Origin: Amyelois transitella
Lineage: Eukaryota > Arthropoda > Insecta > Lepidoptera > Pyralidae
Reading direction: 5' to 3'
DNA: 64,000 nt
Assembly (NCBI RefSeq): GCF_032362555.1
Contig: NC_083516.1
Span: 10,503,001 to 10,567,000, forward strand
The position numbers were made by a program, and so were the translations under genes. Positions 51,915-63,793 of this stretch are shown one piece after another. The first letter of the stretch is position 1. Each line of letters opens with the position of its first letter. The notes under the pieces were generated by a model that did no database searches, was not told the origin of the DNA, and saw only the letters and a program-made list of their open reading frames with translations.

Positions 51915-52085
51915 TCTCGGGGTGATATGACGTATTTAGGATCGTGGATTTTGATACTTTTATTTTTTTTTCGTACTTTCTGAAATATGAACCGATATTT
52001 TTCTTTTAACGTTTTTAAATATCCTTTGGATGAGTACAGTTAACGCTTAAATTTATGCAGATGAATTAAAAGTCACCCTGTATAA
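51915..52085. repeat. Dispersed repeat, copy 2 of 2
   Basis: Near-identical to 7802-7976; ends AGTCACCCTGTATA. Lies in the CAT-B 5' intron. Confidence 0.6.
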
Positions 52086-52106
52086 GTATATATTATAAGT
52101 ATATAT

Positions 52107-52199
52107 CTTTGAGTTATCATCTCGTGACACAAGTCTCGAACTTACATCAAAGCTAACTCAATCTGTGTAATCTGTCCCGTATATATATTTATATATTTA
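52107..52199 (+). mobile_element. F3 SINE tail fragment
   Basis: GAGTTATCATCTCGTGACAC to TCTGTCCCGTATATATA. Confidence 0.55.
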
Positions 52200-52256
52200 A
52201 GAAAGGGACACTGACTTTCTGCGGTTAAAATCACTCGAATTATAAAAAACTCTTAC

Positions 52257-52430
52257 CCTACTGCACTATACATAAGGCAGCAATAATGCAGCACAGTCAA
52301 TTGTTTTTATTGTTCTTCCATAATTTTCCAACACTGAGCACACTCGTTCATACGACAAAATAACGTCGAACTATTTTTATGTATCGAATAAAGCGGCTTA
52401 AGACGGAACCGATATAAACAGTCGCACAGC
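52257..52430 (-). other. Probable 5' non-coding exon of CAT-B
   Basis: A strong donor (G|GTAAGA) at 52256-52255 on this strand follows unique sequence. Coding exon 1 starts immediately after an acceptor, so an upstream non-coding exon is needed and this is the nearest good donor. The 5' limit is a guess. A TATATCGG-type stretch and a GC-rich patch (52415-52445) are nearby. Confidence 0.4.
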
Positions 52431-52551
52431 GTCGCCGCCTCAGTTATGTGTACCACATGACAGTAAATCTAATTTACAGCCGCGACAGATTGAAAGGATT
52501 TCCTTTTTGCCGTAAAAATAGAATTGTTTGATAGTTTTTTTCTTTATCGTG

Positions 52552-52812
52552 TTGCCGTGTGGTTACCCGGCACGGAAAAAAAAAATAATAGAACCACTCC
52601 ACCTCGCTCCCATGGATGTCGTAAAAGGCGATTAAGAGATAGGCTTATAAACTTGGGATTCTTCTTTTAGGCAATGGGCTTGTCACGTGGCCTATCAGTC
52701 TTTTCAAGACTGTAGGCTCTGTCTACCCCGCAAGGGTTATAGACGTGTTTATATGTATGTATTCTTATAGACGATGGGCTAGCAACCTGTCACTATTTTA
52801 ATATCAATTCTG
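52552..52812 (+). mobile_element. F1 copy plus adjacent fragment
   Basis: Full head to tail at 52552-52760 with a middle deletion; a middle piece of another copy follows at 52765-52812. Confidence 0.75.
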
Positions 52813-52889
52813 AATGCCTTTATTCCTTTCGAGTCTTATTGGTACGAAGGTTCATATTTGTAAATATCATATAAGTAGTTAGAAGTATG

Positions 52890-52965
52890 CAGGGATCGTG
52901 GCGAGTGAAAAGATGTAGTCCCTGCCTACGCAGGGAACGAAGGGTATTTTTACATACATACAGGT
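52890..52965 (+). mobile_element. F2 fragment
   Basis: GATCGTGGCGAGTGAAAAGA then a diverged tail. Confidence 0.55.
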
Positions 52966-53072
52966 CTATATCTCATGGGGTAGACAGAGCCAATAATCTT
53001 GAAAAGACTGAGAGGCTACGTTCAACTGTACGGTTTTATGATGGAATTGAGATTTAAACAAGTTGCTTAGCC
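52955..53072 (-). mobile_element. F1 tail half
   Basis: GGTCTATATCTCATGGGGTA. Confidence 0.65.
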
Positions 53073-53339
53073 AATTTTATAATCTTGATTGATGGCTGGA
53101 ATATCTTGTTGTTATGTGTCAAATAACAATACAACATGAATGTTCCATGTAAAACATATATAAATCTTTCAATTGTACGAGGTTTTGAATGTCAAACTTA
53201 AAAATATTGGAAAAGCTGATGTAGAAACATATATTATGTGACCAATCTTTAGTTTTAAAGAATTATGCCATGAAGATCTTTCGAAAGCAATGTAGTTATT
53301 AAGAAATATTTTTTTAAATATTCTGATTTATGTGAAATC

Positions 53340-53574
53340 AGGTACCCGGCACCAATAGAAAAAAGAATAGGACAACTCCATATTTTTCCCATGGATGTCG
53401 TAAAAGACGAGTAAGACAGGCTTATAAACTTGGGATTCTTTAAGGCGACGGGCTAGCAACCTGTCACTATTCGAATCTCAATTCTATCATTAAGCCAAAC
53501 GTGGCCTATCAGTCTTTTCAAGACTATGGCTCTGTCTACCCTGCTATGAATACCGACGCAATTATATGTATGTT
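53340..53574 (+). mobile_element. F1 copy
   Basis: Starts AGGTACCCGGCACC. Confidence 0.8.
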
Positions 53575-53729
53575 GTCAAGAAAATTGATATAAAGAAAAT
53601 TTTGTAAATGCGAATGTTTGTAAGGACTGCGTTTTTGTTACTCTTTCACGACAATCAATTAACGTAAGCCTCGCCCTTGACCCTTTTCAGACGATTTAAC
53701 GGCAAGACACAGTAAAATCAATTTACTAA

Positions 53730-53914
53730 AATACATACATACATACATATAATCACGTCTATATCCCTTGCGGGATAGACAGAGCCAACAGTCTAGCAAA
53801 GACTGATAGGCCGGCCACGTTCAGCTATTTGGCTTTAAGATAAAAGTGAGATTCAAATAGTGACAGGTTGCTAGTCCATCGCCCTAAAAAGAATCCCAAG
53901 TTTGTAAGCCTACT
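53730..53914 (-). mobile_element. F1 copy, head missing
   Basis: Ends AAGTTTGTAAGCCTACT. Confidence 0.8.
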
Positions 53915-54267
53915 AGTACTAAAATACATACGTTAAATAATACATTTCAACTGCCGTTTATTTTCCGAGAGTTGATTAACTACCTTGAAAATTGATCAAC
54001 ATACGTGTCTCATTTTCCGGTGATATATCTAGTAAACGGTTTTGATAAAATTAAGTACACGGTTGGAATACTAACGCATTGTTAACTTTTTATTTCGAAA
54101 TTCCCACGGAAGCGAAGCGCCGGGGCGCAGGTAGTAATCTATAATGAATGCTTTACATCAATACACGTGTACATAGTAAAGCGAATGATAACTCGGTAAT
54201 CTATCATTATTTATTCATTTATTCATTTCCTTAAAACAACCTTTACAAGCATTATTACGTAAGAATA

Positions 54268-54500
54268 TTTAGATTCAAATAGTGACAGGTTGCTAGCCCA
54301 TCGCCTAAAAAAGAATCCCAAGTTTGTTAGCCTATCCCTCAGTCGCCTTTTACTACATCCATGGGAAAGAGATGGAGTGGTCCCATTCTTTGTGTTTTGT
54401 TTGTGTATTGACATCTTTGTATTTACCTGTATTTACAAATAAATTATTTTGATTTGATTTGATTTGATCTTTTTTGTATTGGTGCCGGGAACCACACGGT
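54268..54500 (-). mobile_element. F1 head half split by a LINE tail
   Basis: Continues after 54470 with TTTTGTATTGGTGCCGGG. Confidence 0.75.
54398..54470 (+). mobile_element. LINE 3'-end fragment inside an F1 copy
   Basis: Short insertion ending in TTTGATTTGATTTGATC, a pentamer tail typical of some non-LTR elements. Confidence 0.5.
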
Positions 54501-54689
54501 TTCTTTTTCTCATTATTAACTTCCTACAAATAGGTGAGATAAGGTAATATTACTCGTATCACGAGACCATTAAGATAATTTGTGATTTAATAGTTGCGGT
54601 CGGTAATGCAGCCCCACTGTCTACAGATAAATTAATTGATAGATCAATTTATTTGCGGAAGACGTTACTCAATCATTTCATTAAAGACT

Positions 54690-55000
54690 AGCTGTGCCCG
54701 CGACTTCGTCCGCGTGGAATAGTTATTTTGGGCATCATTGAAGCCCTCAAGGATTAATAATTTTCCCCCTTTTTCTCACATTTTCCATTATTTCTTTGCT
54801 CCTTATAGTTACAGCGTGAAACATCACGCTTTACCATTTATTGAGGAAGACTTTAGGCTATATATATAACAATACCTATAGCCTAAAGTCTTCCTCAATA
54901 AATGGTCTATTCAACGCAAAAAGAATTTTTCAAATCGAACCAGTTGTTCCTGAGATTACCGCGTTCAAACAATCAACTCTTCAGCTTTATAATATTATAG
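54690..55000 (-). mobile_element. H1 Helitron with 30-bp fold-back
   Basis: A perfect inverted repeat, 54833-54862 against 54877-54906, duplicates part of the body in reverse. Confidence 0.8.
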
Positions 55001-55465
55001 TAAAATAGTAAATAGTAATATAGTAATATAATAGTATAGTATAGTATATATAGTATCTATAGATGATTTTGAAACTCTTTCTTCGAGATTTTTAGGGAAG
55101 TTAGATAATCTATCGTTATCACTACATAATATTAAATATAGTCCCCATATTTTCTGCCACATATGCCCTAATTTCGGAAAGTTGTGGACGGATTTGTTCC
55201 CTGTTGTTTTCTGAGGAAGATTTTTATCTAATAATGCTACCAGTGAAAAGCCAGGGCGGGTCGCTAATTTAAACCTATTAGTCATAGACTAACTGACTGA
55301 CTGACAAAACAAGCGCACCTGAAACCACTGGGTCTAGAAACTTTAAATTTGACTTGTTGGTTCCCTTAGTCGTGGACTAAGGGTACCTATTAGTTTATTG
55401 ACTAGTTTTAGTACATAGTCTTCCATTAAACTTTAATCAAAATCTTAAACGTACATCTTATCTTA

Positions 55466-55680
55466 TATATAAAATTCTCGTGTCACAATGTTTGTCTCCG
55501 TACTCCTCCGAAACGGCTTTACCGATTTTAACCAAATTTTGCATGCATATTCAGTAGGTCTGAGAATCGGCCAAGATCTATTTTTCATACCCCTAAGTGT
55601 TAAGGGTTGTCCACCCTTAACATTTTTTTAACTAGAAATTATTTATATGGCAAAACAACGTTTGCCGGGACAGCTAGTAT
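55466..55680 (+). mobile_element. H2 Helitron-like element
   Basis: Complete: TATATATAAAATTCTCGTG to GGGACAGCTAGT. Confidence 0.75.
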
Positions 55681-55681
55681 A

Positions 55682-55764
55682 CTATACATACGAACATACA
55701 TCACCCTGAATCCCTTGCGGGGTAGACAGAACCAACAGTTTTGAATAGAATGAAAGGCCACGTA
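55682..55764 (-). mobile_element. F1 tail fragment
   Basis: AATCCCTTGCGGGGTAGACA. Confidence 0.65.
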
Positions 55765-56123
55765 ACTAACACTATCGCATTATTATTTTCTTCTTCAGAA
55801 CCTTGTGAGTTAGTAGGTATATTGCTTTGTATATAGTTATATAAACAAAGTTACAGTTAGTATATATATTTTTTTAAATAGCACACTATAACGTCGCAAA
55901 ACCAATAATTTCATTTACCAACAACACGCTCAAGTTGTAAAATTAGATAAATACAACATCACGAAATAGTTAAACTAATTTTATGCTAAAAATAGCCCAT
56001 GTCCTGTCACAATGTTAAGCGATTTTTACTTTACTTAAAGTGACCAAATAAATTCTGCAAAGTTCGCATTGCATAGATTACAAGATCAATCAATCAAAAT
56101 CTATTTGGAAAGAAATGAAGAGA

Positions 56124-56367
56124 AGGCCTCTGTGGCGCAGTAATACGCTTGTCTGTGACACCGGAGGTCCCGGGTTCGAATCCCGGCCAGGGCATGATGA
56201 GAAACGAACTTTCTCTGATTGGTCTGAGTCTTGGATGTTTATCTATCTAAGTATTTATTATAAAATATAGTATCGTTGAGTTAGTATCTCGTTACACAAG
56301 TCTCGAACTTACTTCGAGGCTAACTCAATCTGTGTAGTCGTAATTTGTCCCGTATATATTTATTTAA
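56124..56367 (+). mobile_element. F3 tRNA-derived SINE
   Basis: The A box has lost about 4 bp (GGCGCAGTAATACG). Confidence 0.8.
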
Positions 56368-56407
56368 ATGCTGCAAACATTCGTTTCCTGAAACGGTTCA
56401 CGGTCAG

Positions 56408-56527
56408 ACTTCGGCCTTCGATGCTCAATTGATGGAGCAGACGCGGCGGTCTGTGATGGCACTGACCTTGACCGTCACGCTGTGCACAAGTCTTACCACG
56501 AGTTTTCACTTGCCATTAGATACTACA
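56408..56527 (+). other. Exon-like segment of an unknown gene
   Basis: After CACGGTCAG the frame TSAFDAQLMEQTRRSVMALT... is open and rises in GC content. It contains a hydrophobic stretch (VMALTLTVTLCTSL) and meets GTAAGT at 56528. It looks like an internal exon with a membrane helix, but no partner exon was found in the window. I do not recognise the protein. Confidence 0.35.
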
Positions 56528-56594
56528 GTAAGTTATTCTTTATACTCTTATTTGTTAAGTTGGCAAAAATTTCCATGATTGCGTATAGGTACTG

Positions 56595-56848
56595 GATATA
56601 TATGGTCACGTCTATTTCCCTTGCGGGGTAGACAGAGCCAACAGCCTTGAAAAGACTGTATGGCCACGTTCAGCTATTGAGCTTAATGATAGAATTGAGA
56701 TTCAAATAGTGACGGGTTGCTAACCCATCGCCTAAAAAAGAATTCCAAGTTTGTAAGCCTATCCCTTAGTCGCTTTTTACGACATCCATGGGAAAGAGAT
56801 GGAGTGGTCCTATTCTTTTTTGTATAGGTGCCGGGAACCACACGGCAC
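56595..56848 (-). mobile_element. F1 copy, full length
   Basis: TACTGGATAT occurs at 56590-56599 and 56857-56866, a probable target duplication. Confidence 0.85.
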
Positions 56849-57190
56849 GGTATACCTACTGGATATTTGTGTAGAAAGAGTAGCGTTGATGGGTATCTGT
56901 TATTTGATACAGATAACTACAGTAAGTTGGTAATAATCACTATACAAACTTCAATTCAATTAATTAAACTGTGACTCTTTATTTATCTGGGCTGGGTAAA
57001 AAGTTTAATTTATCCTTAGGAAAATATGTATACGCAAATGTAAGTAAAATCTCTATTTTTCTTCGGATTATTTTCTTTTAGCTATACAGGGTCAATCACA
57101 GAATAAATATAGAAATATCATTGTATTCTGTGAGGTCCATCAATGTTTACAAGAAGGCCACGTGTATTAATTTTAATTCAATTCAATTTT

Positions 57191-57471
57191 GCCGTGTGGA
57201 TCCCGGCAGTGCCGTGTGGATCCCGGCACTATTACAAAAAAGAATAGGACCACTCCATCTCTTTCCCATGGATGTCGTAAAAGGCGACTAAGGGATAGGC
57301 TTATAAACTTAGGATTCCTCTTTTAGGCGATGGGCTAGCAACCTGTCACTATTTGAATCTCGGTTCTATCATTAAGCCAAATAGCTGAACGTGGCCATTC
57401 AGTCTTTTCAAGACTGTTGGCTCTGTCTACCCCGCAAGGGATATAGACGTGATCATATGTATGTATGTATG
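57191..57471 (+). mobile_element. F1 copy with duplicated head
   Basis: The first 19-20 bp occur twice. Bounded by the 12-bp duplication CAATTCAATTTT (57179-57190, 57472-57483). Confidence 0.9.
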
Positions 57472-57514
57472 CAATTCAATTTTAAATATAGACGACAAAT
57501 CACTTTGAACTAAG

Positions 57515-57600
57515 TTTACTGCCGCTTCCAAGGCGTCAGTGCAGAAGAATCGGTAACAAACTGCACTGCAGCATTTTCTTCAACAACATAGTCGCTCGAG
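57515..57600. repeat. Dispersed repeat with CTGCCGCTTCC
   Basis: ACTGCCGCTTCCAAGGCG and CACTGCAGCATTTTC. Confidence 0.5.
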
Positions 57601-58127
57601 ATTATAAAACTCAAACTCATAGTAGGTACTGTTGGTTACCACAAGGCTGTTTGATTTCATGGGCACGTACATATGTCCTTTGTTAACTTCATTTGTTAAC
57701 TTTTTATGTGATTGAGGTAAAAATTGATTATAAACTCTTTTACTGCTGAATAAAGTTCAATTTTGTTAAAAACCCATGGTCGACATTTACTTAATAAGCC
57801 TAATTTCATTGACAATAGACTCGTACTGGAGTATGTTCTGAATCTAATGAGGCATTTCAGTAAATTAAGCTAATTTGCGTACTATGAAGCGTGAAGCTAC
57901 GTTATTATATGTTCTTGCGTCCATACGATTAGTTTTCATAGAGATAACATGGAATTTTTAAGTTTATTTATTTACTTAAACTTTATGCACGTAAAAAGTG
58001 CAACAGGTGGACTTAATGTCATAAGGTATTCTCTGCCAGTCGATCCTGAGGAACTAAACTGAGATGGATATATGAGAGTAATGCAATTTTATTGTTTAAA
58101 GTTAATTTATGTAAACAATTAATGGCC
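57601..58127. other. Intergenic, no feature recognised
   Basis: AT-rich; nothing supported. Confidence 0.5.
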
Positions 58128-58377
58128 GTGCCGTGTCGTTCCCGGCACCAACAGAAAAAAAGGACCACTCCATCTTTTCCCCATGGATATCGTAAAAAGT
58201 AAATAAGCTTATAAACTTGAGATTCTTCTTTTAGGCGATGGGCTAGCAACCTGTCACTATTTGAATCTCAATTCTTTCTTTAAGCCAAATAGCTGAACGT
58301 GGCCTTTCAGTCTTTTCAAGACTGTTGGCTCTGTCTACCCCGCAAGGGATATAGAATTGATTATATGTATGTATGTA
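58128..58377 (+). mobile_element. F1 copy, full length
   Basis: Starts CCGTGCCGTGTCGTTCCC; tail GATTATATG(TATG)n. Confidence 0.85.
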
Positions 58378-58378
58378 T

Positions 58379-58601
58379 TAATGGCCTCTGTGGCGCAGCG
58401 GTAATACGCTTGTCTGTGACAACAGAGGTCCCGGGTTCGAATCCCGGTCAGGGCATGATGAGAAACGAATTGGTTTAGCTCTTGGATGTTTATCTATATA
58501 AGTATTTATTACAAATTATAGTATCGTTGAGTTAGCATCCCTTAACACAATTATCGAACTTATTTCGAGGCTAACTCAATCTGTGTAATTGTTCCGTAAA
58601 C
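58379..58601 (+). mobile_element. F3 tRNA-derived SINE
   Basis: Head intact; TTCTCTGATTGG region shortened. Confidence 0.8.
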
Positions 58602-58871
58602 AAAAAAAAATACACCTAAGGATTTGAACTATTTAAAAGTTACAAATTACATCACTTTTGTATCCGTATATAAAAATGTTAACAAAACTAGAGTGTATCA
58701 AATTGTTTTTCCACGCTGATAACAGCTTCTTGCACAAACACAGCATGACCTTCTGATGAGTTTTATGTTATTTTTCCTTTTTAGACAAAGCGATTTGGCG
58801 GTAGACCGTCAATTTGCTATTTTACAGCAAGTGTCATTGACATTTGTTATTTTTTTTTACTGTTGATTAAA

Positions 58872-58962
58872 TGTATGAGCTGAACGTGGCCTTACAGTCT
58901 TCTTAAGCCTGTTTTCTCTGTCTACCCCGCAAATGATATAGACTTGATTGTATGTAGGTATG
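58872..58962 (+). mobile_element. F1 tail fragment
   Basis: AGCTGAACGTGGCCTTACAG onward. Confidence 0.7.
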
Positions 58963-58986
58963 TATAGAACTGTCGTGGTTGTTATT

Positions 58987-59265
58987 TATTCTTTTTTCTA
59001 TTAGTGCCGGGAACCACACGGTACCAATAGAAAAAAGAATAGTACCACTTCACTTTCTCACGGATGTCGTAAAAGGCGACTAAGGGATTGGTTTACAAAC
59101 TTGAGATTATTCTTCTTTTAGGCGATGGACTAGCAACCTGTCACTATTTTAATCTCAATTCTTTCATTAAGTCAAACCGCTGAACGTGGCCATTCAGTCT
59201 TTTCAAGACTGTTGGCTCTGTCTACCCCGCAAGGGACAAAGACGTTGTGATATGAATGTATTTTT
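58987..59265. mobile_element. Head-to-head F1 pair
   Basis: A short minus-strand head (58987-59021) is fused to a nearly complete plus-strand copy, creating an inverted repeat of ATTCTTTTTTCTATT. Confidence 0.8.
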
Positions 59266-60443
59266 GTATGTATGTTATTTAATATCTTACACACATGATC
59301 GAAGTTGCAAACATACCTATCTTAATGCCTCTCAATATTAAATGAAGGACTCTTGCATTTGTAATAGGTACTCATTGTTACTCAACCTTGTATTTGTTCA
59401 TTCATTTCTCTCCAGATTGAGTTATGGTAAATGATCTTTCATTGTAAGACAATGTATATATATAAGTAAGTAATTGATTAGTACCTAACATAAAGGCTTC
59501 TTTTTAAAGTATATTTTTCGATAAATCTAGGTAGGCAGGTTCTTTATAATTATGATTAGTACTAAAATAGTAGACTAGAAATTATATAATGTAGGCATCT
59601 TTTCATAATAACTACAGTAGAAAGCAAAGTCAATGTCCCTATATCTGTACGTATGTATGTATGTTTAGATCTTTAAAACAACACAATGGATTTCGATGGA
59701 GTATTTGCTAATAGATAGAGTAATTTAAGAGGAAGGTTTATACGTATTAATGTTACCCGTGCAAAACCTTGGGTCGCTAGTTACATTATAATTATGCCTC
59801 ATTTTCATAGGCGTAGGCAGTAACTAAGTACACGTTACCAATTGCCGTGAGCAGACATCTTAGAAAATGAAAAAAATAAATAAATTAAAATCAACTATCC
59901 CTTTACCGTAGAAATTTAATTTATCTTTCTCCGAAACCTTAATTTCAACAAAGACACATGTTAAATATCTATAATATAACACTATATACCTGTATCAAAT
60001 AGCAGGTATCCATCGCCGCAACTTTTTCGATTTACGCCAGCAAAACACAATATAGTTTAAAAAAAAAACCACTTTCTGTAAAATCCATCGTAACTCCGCC
60101 TTTAAATTTACTCTATTCCACTACCATCCCACCGAGTGACGTAAAGTACAACTAAAGGAACTTACCAAAACAGAATTATTGCTTAGTAATTATCACTTTA
60201 TTGTCTTGTAGGTACGAAAAATACAAAATCACTGCGTGACAGTGTATCAAACAGTGACAATAAGATTCTGAAAGCCTTTCATATCGCCTCCGTTTATTTA
60301 GAGCTATCTTTATTACTGTAGATCCTCGACAAATCACCAAGAATATTGCGTTTCATTGTGTGCCTTTTTAACCGACTTCTTCAATGGGGGAGGTTATGGA
60401 TTACATTGGAAGTGCCTTGGACAAAATTATAACTCTTTATAAA
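59266..60443. other. Intergenic, no gene seen
   Basis: AT-rich; AACCGACTTCTTCAATGGGG at about 60370 looks like the end of a dispersed repeat. Confidence 0.5.
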
Positions 60444-60588
60444 TACATACACACATAAAATCACGCCTCTTTCCCGGAGGGGTAGGCAGAGACTAACTCT
60501 TTCCACTTGCCACGATCTCTGCATATTTCCTTCGCTTCATCCACATTCATAACTCTCTTCATGCAAGCTCGGCGGTTTCGGGTACTTT
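60444..60588 (-). mobile_element. F2 retroelement
   Basis: AAATCACGCCTCTTTCCCGG to CATGCAAGCTCGGCGG; best complete example. Confidence 0.8.
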
Positions 60589-60683
60589 TATAGGCATTGA
60601 TTATTATAATTTCATCATTGCGTGTTTTCAGTTGCACCCTTTGTCATTGTGCTTTGGATCCTTGGATCCGCAACTACTACAAC

Positions 60684-60947
60684 TAGCTGTGCCCGCGACT
60701 TCGTCCGCGTGGAATAGTTATTATGGGCATCAATAGAGCCCTCAAGGATGAATTATTTTCCCCGTTTTTCACATATTCCATTATTTCTTCGCTCCTAATA
60801 GTTACAGCGTGATGTTTTAAAGCCTAAAGCCTTCCTCGATAAATGGTCTATTCGACGCAAAACTAATTTTTTCATTCGAACCAGTAGTTCCTGAGATTAG
60901 CGCATTCAAACAAACAAACTCTTCAGCTTTATAATATTAGTAGGGAT
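60684..60947 (-). mobile_element. H1 Helitron
   Basis: Full-length, ACTAGCTGTGCCCGCGACTT to TATAATATTAGTAGGGA. Confidence 0.8.
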
Positions 60948-61283
60948 TACTAATTTTGAAGTGGTTTTGGCTTTTCCATCTGAAACTATTGAAAGGAAAA
61001 ACATCGTATGTACCTACAATAAAGATATTACAAACAAACAAACAGATATTAGTAAACAAGAACAAACAAAAATAGTAGCAAAAAATGGCTCAACGCACGA
61101 ATGTGTGTGTATTTTTAGTAAATTGAATTTATACGAGTATCTTTTATGGTATGAATGATACCTAGGTCATTGGTATTGTGAATATCCTGGTTAACATTTA
61201 TAACACAACTAGGCTACAACATGTTTGTATCTATATTAATACTATATACCTATACCTACATATATACCTACAGGACAAATATA

Positions 61284-61526
61284 ACTATAAAGCTGAAGAG
61301 TTTGTTTGTTTGTTTGAACGCGCCAATCTCAGAAACTACTGGTTCGAATTGAAAAATTATTTTTGTGTTGAATACACCATTTATCGAGGAAGGCTTCAGG
61401 CTTTATAACATCATGCTGTAACTATAAGGAGCGAAGAAATAATGGAGAATGTGAAAAAAATCTTGAGGGCTTCAATGATGTCCAAAATAACTATTCCACG
61501 CGGACGAAGTCGCGGGCACAGCTAGT
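61284..61526 (+). mobile_element. H1 Helitron
   Basis: CTATAAAGCTGAAGAG to GGGCACAGCTAG; the first bases are lost. Confidence 0.8.
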
Positions 61527-61633
61527 GTTTTATATTTTTAGTAATCACACACTATCACTTTTAAGGTCAATACGGACGTATCTTTATCAAATCGATGTTC
61601 TGGTATACGGTAAGGTCACTCACAAGGAATATT

Positions 61634-61692
61634 AAAGCATGCATTTTGGTAAGTGGAAAGATGCACTCTCTATCTACCCCTCCTTTAGGCAT
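61634..61692 (+). mobile_element. F2 fragment
   Basis: GGTAAGTGGAAAGATGCACT, diverged. Confidence 0.45.
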
Positions 61693-62073
61693 TTTAACTA
61701 GAGGTACCTGGGTGACAGAGCGGTGCTCAGTGCACGTCAGAAAAACCAGAAAAAGTGGCTAACTCAATATGTGTAAGTGTGTGTATATATTTATTTATAT
61801 ATTGCTCTTAATAGTATAGGTTATATACGCCGAACATAGCACAAGAAGATTTGCAACAGTCAACAACAAAATGTTCACTATCACAATATCTACATGAAAA
61901 GTAGACTGTTTGTTTGTCAGTCTGTCATTGTTTGCTCTTTTTCTTTGGGCTTAACAACATTGAAATGTCATGAGATAAGAACAACGACCCGCGTGATGCA
62001 AGATTCTGAATTGTTGTAACCCGATCATATTTTTAGGTACTTTTTTTTATTTTGACAATTGCCACATATAATA

Positions 62074-62437
62074 TACATATGATCACGTCTATCTTTTCAA
62101 GATTGTCGGCTCTGTCTACACCGCGAGGGATATAGACGTAACTTTATGTATGTATGATCCACGTACAGCTGTACGGCTTAATAATGGAATTGAAATTCAA
62201 ATAGTGACAGGTCGCTAGACCATCGCTTACAAGTAAAATTCCAAGTTTGAAAGCTTAGCCCTTAGTCGCCTTTTATATACTTAGGATTCCTCTTTTAGGC
62301 GATGGGCAAGCAACCTGTCGCTATTTGAATTTCAATTCTATCATTAAGCCAAATAGCTGAACGTGGCCATTCAGTCTTTTCAAGACTGTTGGCTCTGTCC
62401 ACCCCGCAAGGGATATATACGTGATTATGTATGTGTA
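62074..62437. mobile_element. F1 composite
   Basis: A minus-strand tail, plus-strand tail (about 62094-62152), minus-strand middle (62158-62275) and plus-strand copy (62283-62437) follow one another. Confidence 0.7.
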
Positions 62438-62874
62438 AATTATTGTGCAATCCACGTTATAAACGTCATTACGTTTTGCTAGAACGTCTTCGATTTGATG
62501 AAGGTACGTTCGTCTAGGCCTTCCCACTCCTACAGTACCATTCAGACTCCCGCTGTATATTTGCTTAGTCAGCGATATATTAATTCAAGGATTTAAAAAC
62601 TTAGGGTATGGCAACACTGATCGACTCTGATCGGGATTCCCCTGTATTTATCTGCGGTGTTAGTTATGTATCTATCACCTTTTGTTAGTTTCTGTCAGTT
62701 AGTCTGACTATAGCCATTTGTCATAATATATCTACTGTAAACCAATAAAATTTTATTAACCAATTTTATTAGTTTTCAGTTAGTTCTTATATATTCAGGA
62801 GTGTTTAATGGGTGTCAGATGATCTTGATCACGAATCAGTAGTAAGTCCTCTACAGATCTTAATTTAATACCTA

Positions 62875-63062
62875 CATATCGTCACGTCTTTATCCCTTGC
62901 GGGGTAGAGAGAGACAACAATTTAGAAAAAACCTGTAGGGTCACGTTGAGCTGTATAGCTTTATGATGGAATATATATTCAAATAGAGTGTGTCTTCCCC
63001 TTAGTCGCCTTTTACGACATCCATGGGAAGGATACGGTTCTATTCTGAAGTGCCGTAAACCA
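62875..63062 (-). mobile_element. F1 copy with internal deletion
   Basis: CGTCACGTCTTTATCCCTTG to GTGCCGTAAACC. Confidence 0.75.
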
Positions 63063-63451
63063 AAAATTTAGTATATTTTTTTTTATCGCAAAAAGACCGT
63101 CTTTCGTCTTAATAGTCCACTCGATAAGTTTTATAAATTTCTCCTTGAACGTCAGAGAAAATTTAAAATAAGCAAACATAAGATACAATACTAGTCAATA
63201 TATTTTGTTTATTATAAGGTCAAAAACGTATTTTAGCTTCAACAAAATAGCGCCGGCTCACCTTAACACAATTTCCAACATGGCTTGTGTTGCTAAAATT
63301 AAATATTCATATGAAACTTATTCCGCGCAGATTTCCTTAAAAATCTACCAAGTGGGAGTCGGGTTTGTGTATTACGGGTTCGACAATTATTATTTTTTCG
63401 AAATTAACCCGTAAATCATCTATTGAACAGACAAAAGGTCGTTTAAAAATA

Positions 63452-63582
63452 CGTACATACATATCGCTTTAAAAAAGAGTCCCATGTTTATAAGCCTATC
63501 CCTTAGTCGCCTTTTACCACATCAATGGGAGAGTTATGGACTGGTCCTATTATTTTTTCTTTTGGTGCAGGGAACCACACGG
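63452..63582 (-). mobile_element. F1 head half with a CATA run
   Basis: The CATA run joins directly to CGCTTTAAAAAAGAG, so the middle is deleted. Confidence 0.75.
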
Positions 63583-63793
63583 TTAAAATTGTATTAAATA
63601 ATACATATATGCTCAAATAAATATTCTATATACATATATATAGGTACGTGATATACGTGATATTTCAAGAAGAATTCCGTAATTAACCCGGGAAGAGGTA
63701 ACAAACAAACAAATAAGTTCCCTTTCGCATTTATAATTTAGTTGTTGGGATTTTAGCCTTGTCATTGTAAAATTAAATGCAATAAAGTGCTTA

